From Dactylonectria macrodidyma (taxonomy: Eukaryota; Ascomycota; Sordariomycetes; Hypocreales; Nectriaceae): a stretch of 64,000 nucleotides of DNA. Shown piece by piece: positions 56,871 to 64,000 of this stretch. Where the stretch lies: assembly GCA_020744425.1 (NCBI GenBank), contig JAGMUV010000001.1, forward strand, positions 1,240,001-1,304,000. Reading direction: 5' to 3'. The position numbers and the translations under genes are program-made. Below the pieces are notes generated by a model, which saw nothing but the letters and a program-made list of their open reading frames with translations, made no database searches and was not told the DNA's origin. Within the stretch, counting starts at the first letter, position 1; every line of letters begins with the position of its first letter.

Positions 56871-58439
56871 CGATACCTGGTCTGGCAATGGACAGTTTCA
56901 CTCGTTCCTAGAATCCGACCAGAGCATGCCGAAAGACTGGGTCTGTCGTATGGAGATGGTTGGGACCACCAAAGCATATGTCCAGTGGCATACCGAGGTA
57001 GGCGAGGACTTCATTTGGGCACCAGGCATGGACGCCACAAACTTCAGATGCCTATTTTGATACCTAGGCGGTCTTGCGTTGAAAGGCATACGAAACCCGA
57101 AACGCTCTTAGGCTATGCATCTATGCGCTCAGCGTCCTGAGTGCCGGTTCCATTTAACGGTACATATATGTCTTCCAGCTTCTAGGTGTTGATTTGTACG
57201 AAGCTGCCCTTGTTCGAAGTCCTGTTGAAGTAGGCGTGTGTCGTTGGGCATCGCCCAGCAAAAAGCCCAAAGAAAATGGGACCATATAGGAGGTGGGGAG
57301 AGCGATGCACAGTACAGGGTGATACGCCTCAGAGAAGGTTAGTCAATTAGCATTATGCTTATGAGCTATATCCTGAATGGAAAAAAGTCATTCTGATTTA
57401 ATTGATCGATCTACTTCGACTGTTTGTATGCTGTTTACATTTTTGTGTCAATAGGATCTGTGGCCCTACCCTAAAAGATTGGGCGTTGGTGAAGTCTTGG
57501 AGTCCATGTCATGGAAATCAAAGTGGCACATACCCGTACCGTTTACCCAGAGACTTAACATGTAGACTACCTACCTCAAGCCCTGAGATATCGAGCTAAG
57601 TTTTTGGATACTATCGATGCCTTCCTAGGTACGCGCAAGGTGAGTTCTCGCCATGCCCTCAAGTCTTGCTCCTCTACTTGAATTGGAGGCCGCTTTGCCA
57701 TTTAAGATGGGCTTGGGCTTTGACTCAGAGCCACGGCATCTCTGTTTTTTGGCCCCCACCCAACATACCCAGCATGTAACTCGTGATTTAGACAAGGGGT
57801 AATCTCTTTCTGTCGCTGACGCCGCCATCACCTGCTTCTCCCCAGCCCTGCGCCATTCCCTGTGTAGGTGAGGAGTGGGCTCGACGTACAGTAGCATGGA
57901 ATTCCCAGCCACAGAGCAGGCGAACTTTTGATGTTGGGGGAGCGACTACTGGAGACATTCGGAGACAGCGCTGCAGGTGCTATTGGTCTGCCCTGTGGGT
58001 GCTCATAGCGGGGAGTCGTAGTGGATGACGATGGTGGATGCCGCTGTGGAGGCCCCAGGGTTCACCACAGTGGAGAGCTCCCCGCTCTCAAGAGACTGAT
58101 TCGCGCTGCGCCATCGGCTCCAATGGCTGGCCCAAGGGTTCTAGGGCTCCAAGGGCCTGTTCGTGCCTCCGTAGCGCCCAACGGACCGCCCTATGACGAC
58201 CTGGCTGCATGGGACATGACCTGCAACTAAACAGTTTGGCAGGGGTTGGAGCGGCTTTTGGAGGTGATGGGGGGAGCTGTGGTCGGAGCCGCCGCATATG
58301 CCATCTGCAGTGAGGTTTCAGCCCCAGCCGGAGCCTTGGATAGAGCCTGGAGACGCCCTAGACGTGTGGCAATCGCATTTGACTCTCGGCGCATGACAGC
58401 TTGGACTTGGCTGACCTGCCTGTCGAGCGAAATCTGCTA

Positions 58440-58709
58440 CATAGAAGGTAGTACGCGCTACTCTTTTCTCTCTCTGCCCCTCACTTCTCTGTTCCTCCTA
58501 CACCATCCCTCTCCTCCGTGATTGTGCTTGGGACTGGGTTGCTGAACATTGCTGTCCTCTTCGCAACCTCACGAGGTCCTCCTCCCCTACCTCCGACCTA
58601 CCCCGCCTGGCCTGGATTCCTGATTTTCGAGGAACCCTCGGCCTGAGCGTCACCTTGTTTACCTGCCCCAGCCAAACCTCTTCATCACATCACACCACAA
58701 CACACCACC
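58440..58709 (+). promoter_or_regulatory. CT-rich promoter/leader of the annexin gene
   Basis: Pyrimidine-rich tracts (58455-58520 and 58556-58610) are followed by a CA-rich leader ending CACACCACC directly before the ATG. CT boxes and an A/C-rich leader are typical of well-expressed fungal genes. No TATA box is evident. Confidence 0.45.
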
Positions 58710-61562
58710 ATGTCGCTCTATCCAGAGGATCGGGACCGAAAGGGTCGCTCCCGGTCGCGATCGCGTGACCGTCGCTCCAAGGATGAGCCTGCCGCAGAGC
58801 GTCCCGTCTCGTACGCCGACGTGCGCGAGCCGAGCTATATCTACCCGGAAGACGACCTCGATGACCGCTACAAGGGCCACGGTGAAGCCCAGGCCAGCGG
58901 CGCCCTTCCCTACCCCGAGGAGGGCGGCATCGACTCCATGCTTCCGGGCGGCAAGGATATCTACGGCTACACAAGGCAGCAACCCACGTACAGAACCGTG
59001 TCTCCTAGCGCTCGCGATAACGCTGGGACTGGCCTGCTGCCCGGTGCGTTCCCAGACGACGAACCCCACGGCAAGGGTAAAGATGAGGGACCCCACATCT
59101 ATAGCACAACTCCTCGTGACAGCACGTACGACAACCGTCGAGATGACAAGTACTCTAGCTATAGAGATGACAAGAACGATGCGCGTCGCGAGGAAAAGCC
59201 AGTTGGCCAATACGAAGACAAGTATGGCAGCCGTCGCGAAGACAAGCACGAGACGCGCCAAGAAGATAAGCATGATACCCGCGAAGACGAGGACAGCAGG
59301 TTCAAGTTCCTCCCGCAAAAGTACAGCCGCTGGCTGTCTACCGGTACTAGCAGCCATTCCTCGGATCATGAAAACGACAAGGAGAAGGACCGACGAAGCG
59401 GCAAAGACGATGACGACGATCTGGCATACGGCAAACCGCCTGTGCCTAAGCGTCCCCCTCCAGGAAACGAGGAATTGGCGTATGGCAAGGCAACTGGAGT
59501 CCCAACTGCCAGCAATGCCCTGACTCCATACGGGAGCATTCCACCTCACGATGAGCACGACGGCAAGCGCGACGATAGGTATGACGAGAGACGCAGTGAG
59601 ACATACGAAGATAGACGTCAGGAAGCGTACGAGCAAGGCCGTGATTATCCGTATGACGAAAGACGTGATGCTAGATTCGACGGCAACCACGATGATCCGT
59701 ACGACGAGAGGCGCCGTGACCAATACGACGAGCGACGCAACGAGAAATACGATGACTGGAGAGACGACCAACGAGGTGAGCGGAGGGATGAAAAACGGTC
59801 GTCTAGATACGCGGATCGCCATGACAGCCCGGACCGGCGACGCCCTAGAGATGACTATGACGCCCGTCGGTACGAGAGTCCAGATGAGGGACGCAGACAC
59901 AGCCCAACCGAGGAAGCGCGTAGCTCTCGCAGACGAGGCGATTCCATCCTCAAAGACACATCTAGTTCCAGTGCCAACGTCTTAACAGTTGAGCCAGGGA
60001 GCCGCGACAGAGAAAGGTCTCGTGACCGTCGCAAGGAAAAGACTAGCACCAGAGGCAGCTCGGATTTGCTCACTGTTGACTCCGGCAGTAGCAAGCGGGA
60101 CAAGTCAAAGTCAAGAGACAAATCCAGAGAACGGTCTCGAGACCGCCGCAGGGATAAGTCGCCAGCTCCGGGCATGCTGTCTGTTGAGCCTGGGCGCCGA
60201 GAGAGGTCGAGGTCGAGAGATGGGCGAGGATCCTCGTCTCTGTCTGTCGACACGGGGCGTGTAGCAGCCGGGAGCCTGGCCTTGGCACCCGGTTCTCCTC
60301 TGCTGGAATCGTACTACGGTACTTACCAAGACTGTTCGCCTATGCCATCGCCTCTCCTACTTGCAACCCCGGGCTTGGGTGATGACACCAGGGGCCTCGA
60401 GCCCTTGTCGCCTCTCGGTTCCGACTTTGAAGGCGATGGTAAGAAGCGCAGCCGACGTGCACGCTTCCACGACCCCCAGGACATCACTACCCAACTTGCC
60501 CAAGCCCTCAAGGGCAGCAGACGTCCTGATACAGAGCCTCTCATCGAAATCTTGCCGGGTCTCACCCACGAGCAGGTCATGGAACTGCGCGCCGAGTATA
60601 AACGGCTCGTCAAAACTGGCTCGGACCGCAAGGGCGTCAACGTCGCTAAACATATTCGCGCGCGACTCAAGGACGAGGACCCGCTGCTCATGAAAGCCTG
60701 CTACGCCGTCGCCCTCGGTATGTGGGAGAGTGAGGCTTACTGGGCCAACTTTTGGTACCAGGGCGACAAAACCCGCCGCGAGCTTCTCATCGAGTCGCTC
60801 ATGGGCCGCACCAACGACGAGATCCGCGCAATCAAGGACGCCTTCTCTGACAAAAAATACGACAATAGTCTCACCAAGTGTATGAAGACAGAACTCAAGG
60901 AGGACAAGTTCAAAAAGGCAATTCTTATGGTCCTGGATGAACGCCGCATGGAGGAGTACGACGGATACGGGCGTCAGATCCCGATCGACTATGACCTCGT
61001 CAGCCATGACGCGACCGAGCTGCGTCGTGCTATCAAGTCTGAAAAGGGTGGTGAGACAGCCATGATTGGCATTGTCGTTCAGCGCAGCGAATCCCATCTG
61101 CGTGCAGTTCTCCAGGAGTATGAACACTACTATCACAGCAACTTTGCCCGTGATGCTCTCAAGAAGAGCGGAAACCTTGTTGTAAGCATCTTACTCGCCG
61201 TGATCATATTTGGACCCAGAAACTGATATTGTGACTAGGGTGAACTTCTAGCTCACATCCTCAATGGCGTTATCAACCGGCCCGTTCGCGACGCTCTCCT
61301 TCTCCACCATGCCATTACTGGCTCTCGCAAGGACGGCCTGCGTCGCGAGTTGCTCATCTCACGACTTGTGCGTTATCACTGGGATCCGGAGCACCTGCGT
61401 GCTATCAAGCAGGCCTACCGCGAGCGATATGGCAAGGGCCTCTCCGAGGCCGTCCGTGAGGCTACTAGTGGCGAGTGGGGTCTGTTCTGCCGTGAGCTGT
61501 GCATTGCCCGTACGCCAGATGATGTGAGAAGATTCGAAAAGGTTGCTGTGAGTGTCAGGTAA
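58710..61562 (+). CDS. Annexin with long charged N-terminal region (931 aa)
   Basis: Exons 58710-61181 and 61239-61562 join across a 57-nt intron (phase 0), giving 931 aa. The C-terminal third (from ~600) has four annexin-type repeats: IEILPGLTHEQVMELRAEY..., ELLIESLMGRTNDEIRAIKDAF..., a divergent third repeat (ATELRRAIKSEKGGE...LRAVLQEYEHYY) and RELLISRLVRYHWDPEHLRAIKQAY. Annexins bind acidic phospholipids, usually with calcium. The classical GXGT...D/E calcium sites are not evident, so calcium dependence is doubtful. The first ~600 residues are disordered and dominated by Arg/Asp/Glu/Lys/Tyr, with repeats such as YDERR and REDKHE/RRDDKY, and SR/RD dipeptides near the start and at ~400-510. 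This arrangement resembles the long fungal annexins of the anxC4 type. Some annotations would split or shorten it, but the frame is continuous and begins MSLYPEDRDRKGRSRSRSRD. Confidence 0.92.
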
Positions 61563-63198
61563 TGGAAATCTGTGTCTGGAAGACTGTAAGAGCGTATGGA
61601 TGGGAAGTTGCATGTTGAAACGATGCCACGGCCTTTCAAATTTGACGAGTGTTTAGATTAGTACCCTGAGCCCTCTATGATAACATATCTTTCTTTATAT
61701 GGTGGTATATCAGCTAGTTTGGACAAATTTACTATTGTGACCATTGTCTCCCTCTTCAATTAGTCCTGGTAGACTCCGTTTTAGCCATTGCACCCATCAT
61801 GGGAACCCTTTATTGAGCCCATCCAACCCGAGGGATACAGACCAACATCTGAAGTACAGCCATACACCGATAAGTTCCGGGCGCCGGTTATCTGAACTTA
61901 CAGAACTCGACGGTGGACCGGAAGGTACAACTGGAAAGAGTTGCGTCTCGCAGTACGCATTCGAGGTAATCGAGGGCCGTCGCCTCTCTGTATCAAGCAT
62001 ACCGACAAGGTAGTTAAGCAAGAGAGTCACCTGTTTGACTTCACATCATACTAGGGCTCGTTTAGGAAGTTGGTTGACTCTAGAGAGTCTCACGCCATGC
62101 CTGTTTGTTAGATACCGACCATGCCGACCTTTCAGACCTCTAAGCTTAAACTCTATCCCATGCTGCGTTTATCCTAGCAAAGGCCTAAACTTTGTGAGGT
62201 TATCTGCCACTAGAACTTTTGACAATGTGCGAAAAACCGCTATTGGGATGGCTGTACCTACTCATTGATGACCTAAGTGTGCTTTCATGTACCCTTTGCG
62301 AACCGAATCTCGTCTCCCGGGTTTGTTCGATAACGCACGCATCTGCTGAGCCACCTGATTAGAAGTGTATAGACTGAAACAGTTCGCCATCGACATGGGT
62401 AGGGGAAATTGCGAAGTATGTTTTCCTAAAGAAACAAATAAACCATATAGCTTATGGCATCATTGGTGGATATATGTGACTCGAGGTGCATTTGCGCCTT
62501 CTCTCCATTATTCCTCTCTATGATACAATCGCACCTATTTCATGCATGCCTCGTGCTATCATGGCTCGGATACGAGCGATCGTCCCTCTGGTGGGGTCCG
62601 ATCAGTGAGGACCTGACTGAAATCCCACCATTTACATGGATTAATTAGAGCCAAAATAGAAGGTTGCAATTCAACTAGGATCAAAGACCCTTGTATGCAT
62701 ACCGGAACTGTGTGATGGCCTTGAATACGAGATGCCTGACCACTCCAGGCTGTGATAGAACGAGGCATATCGGGGGACTGTGCTCAACACGGCGAACCTG
62801 ACGACTTATAGAGGTCGCATTGTGCAACGTTTCTGGCCGTGGACTGACTACCAGGGGTCCGAATTGCATTTGGCTGTGCATGTTGGAGAGACTGGGAGAA
62901 GCTGAACATGTTCATTGTGACCCAAGTTGCCTGCAGCGGTCTTTAGAGATAACGTGGTAGTGCATCTTGGCGAACGGAGCATCTCTCATCAGGTAACATC
63001 TCCGGGTTAGCAAGGGAGAGCTTGCCCGCCGGAATCATACAACGTGATCTCTTGCGTCTAGGGTGTTAAATATACATATATAACGGTAACACATAGTCGT
63101 TGTGTTTATTGGGTTTCTGAGTTGTTTCGGTATCTGCGCCCTACTCGGTTAGATAATAGCCTTCTGGTATTGGAAGTAGTTGACCGCTGTCTTCCAAG
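61563..63198. other. Intergenic region, no gene seen
   Basis: Holds the 3' UTR of the annexin gene and the promoter of the subtilase. Open frames are below 95 codons, with no recognisable product. Somewhat AT-rich, with a TATATATAA-like sequence near 63072-63083, ~120 bp upstream of the subtilase ATG; it could be its TATA element. Confidence 0.5.
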
Positions 63199-64000
63199 AT
63201 GCTGATTACTCGAGCTATCCTCGTTTTATCGAGCGTAGCTGTTAGTTTCGCTCGCCACGACCCTCTTGTGCGACGACAGGATGACTCTACTCCATCGACA
63301 AGCGTCAACGAGGCTGATGTGACTCCCAAGAGATTCATTGTCGAGTTTGGCCAAGTAGGTGTGCTCAATACATTTATTCTCAGCGACTTTGCTAACGAAG
63401 TCTAGGGAGTCAACCCTCAGTCCGCTGCCGACGAACTAGCTAACCGTCCTGGAGTCAAAATACTCAAAGTCTTCAACAGCGACATCTTCCATGGAGCTTC
63501 TCTAGAGACTCCGGAAGATAACCTGGATACCCTTAAAGCTGAGGACCCGGTCATCCAGGCATGGCAGGCGAAGCGAGTCACTTTGGCTCCTATCACACCG
63601 CTTCAGTCATTTGGCAAAGATGCCGCAGGCGTCAATTTGTCAATTCACCACATGACCGGGGTCGACAAGTTACATGCTAAGGGCGTCTTGGGAAAGGGCG
63701 TTGTTGTCGCCGTAGTTGACACGGGCGTTGATTACACTCATTCTGCGGTGTGTGGCACAAGATGATGAATCTCGAACGAGTCGCGTTACTGACAACGAAT
63801 AGCTCGGCGGAGGGATAGGCGAGGGTTTCAAGATCGCCGGTGGATATGATCTCGTTGGCAATGGAGGTGAGAGATATTTGGAGCATCTGACTGAATCTAT
63901 CGGGCTGACATTCAAGCATTAGAATGGCCCAATGACCCAGAAAGAGAACCTGATTCAGACCCAATGGATCAATTGGGCCACGGCACCCATGTCTCTGGTA
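63199..64000 (+). CDS. Secreted subtilisin-like serine protease, N-terminal part
   Basis: Family S8 endopeptidase, truncated by the window edge. Exons 63199-63354, 63406-63747, 63803-63866 and 63923 onward; introns of 51, 55 and 56 nt have GT-AG ends, with branch-like GCTAAC in the first. The N-terminus MLITRAILVLSSVAVSFA is a signal peptide. An I9-type propeptide follows (KRFIVEFGQGVNPQSAADEL...). The catalytic domain begins near GVDKLHAKGVLGKGVVVAVVDTG: the Asp is in VDTGVDYTHSALGG and the His in GHGTHVSG at the last bases of the window. The catalytic Ser lies beyond 64000. The Asp-region wording and the NDPEREPD spacer resemble the large PA-domain subtilases (minor extracellular protease / C5a-peptidase-like group) of insect- and nematode-associated fungi. 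That subgroup is inferred, not shown. Confidence 0.92.

Larger units (their letters stand above)
55682..58709. other. Intergenic region with a degenerate retroelement trace
   Basis: The 3 kb between the methyltransferase-like gene and the annexin gene. The first 2 kb is richer in A+T than the gene regions and full of stops. A short copia-like coding relic lies at 56702-56870. The last 250 bp, before the annexin ATG, is CT- and CA-rich, as in many strong fungal promoters. No intact gene seen. Confidence 0.5.

Noticed and set aside
58659..59900. 413-codon minus-strand frame with Val/Ile-rich, membrane-like composition
   Set aside because: Exact antisense of the annexin N-terminal region; Asp/Arg codons read backwards give Val/Ile/Ala/Ser, imitating membrane helices.

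Overview
The window reads as nuclear DNA of a filamentous ascomycete (Pezizomycotina, most likely Sordariomycetes and probably Hypocreales). It contains a Woronin-body HEX1 gene, which only Pezizomycotina have. Its genes carry short introns of 50-90 nt with GTAAGT-type donors and CTAAC/CTGAC branch sites. The fungal-only families (velvet-type LaeA-like methyltransferase, class II O-methyltransferase, extracellular subtilase) fit as well. I saw no bacterial-style operon, tRNA, rRNA or CRISPR array. Exon joins were worked out by hand from splice signals and reading-frame continuity. No transcript data were available.

Layout. 1-2.6 kb: no gene seen. 2.6-5.6 kb (-): large Pro/Gln-rich low-complexity protein. 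7.8-10.8 kb (-): four-exon gene for a 738-aa putative regulator with two copies of one fungal domain (DUF8032-like), joined across a 724-nt intron. 10.8-27.2 kb: 16.4 kb without a supportable gene, lying upstream of that regulator and rich in short GTAC-type palindromes. 27.2-30.2 kb (-): disordered protein with a DUF8035-like C-terminal domain and an Arg-Asp/His tail. 35.3-36.8 kb (-): bleomycin hydrolase-type cysteine aminopeptidase. 37.8-39.9 kb (-): HEX1, with a short isoform and a long, repeat-bearing upstream coding extension. 43.4-46.7 kb (+): Rqc2/Tae2 (NEMF) ribosome quality control factor. 47.1-48.9 kb (-): five-exon class II O-methyltransferase. 51.0-52.7 kb (-): LaeA-like methyltransferase with a long disordered N-terminus. 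54.5-55.7 kb (+): methyltransferase-like protein of unrecognised family. 56.7 kb: probable relic of a copia-type retroelement. 58.7-61.6 kb (+): annexin with a very long charged N-terminal region. 63.2 kb to the window end (+): secreted subtilisin-like protease, cut by the window edge.

Most genes are housekeeping or cell-biology genes with no common pathway: septal-pore plugging, ribosome quality control, peptide turnover, membrane binding. The exception is 47-56 kb, where three methyltransferase-type genes lie close together, one of them LaeA-like. No backbone synthase (PKS/NRPS/terpene) is visible there, so I do not call a biosynthetic cluster. The least explained features are the tandem-domain regulator with its long gene-free upstream region, the long HEX1 form, and the unclassified methyltransferase-like protein.
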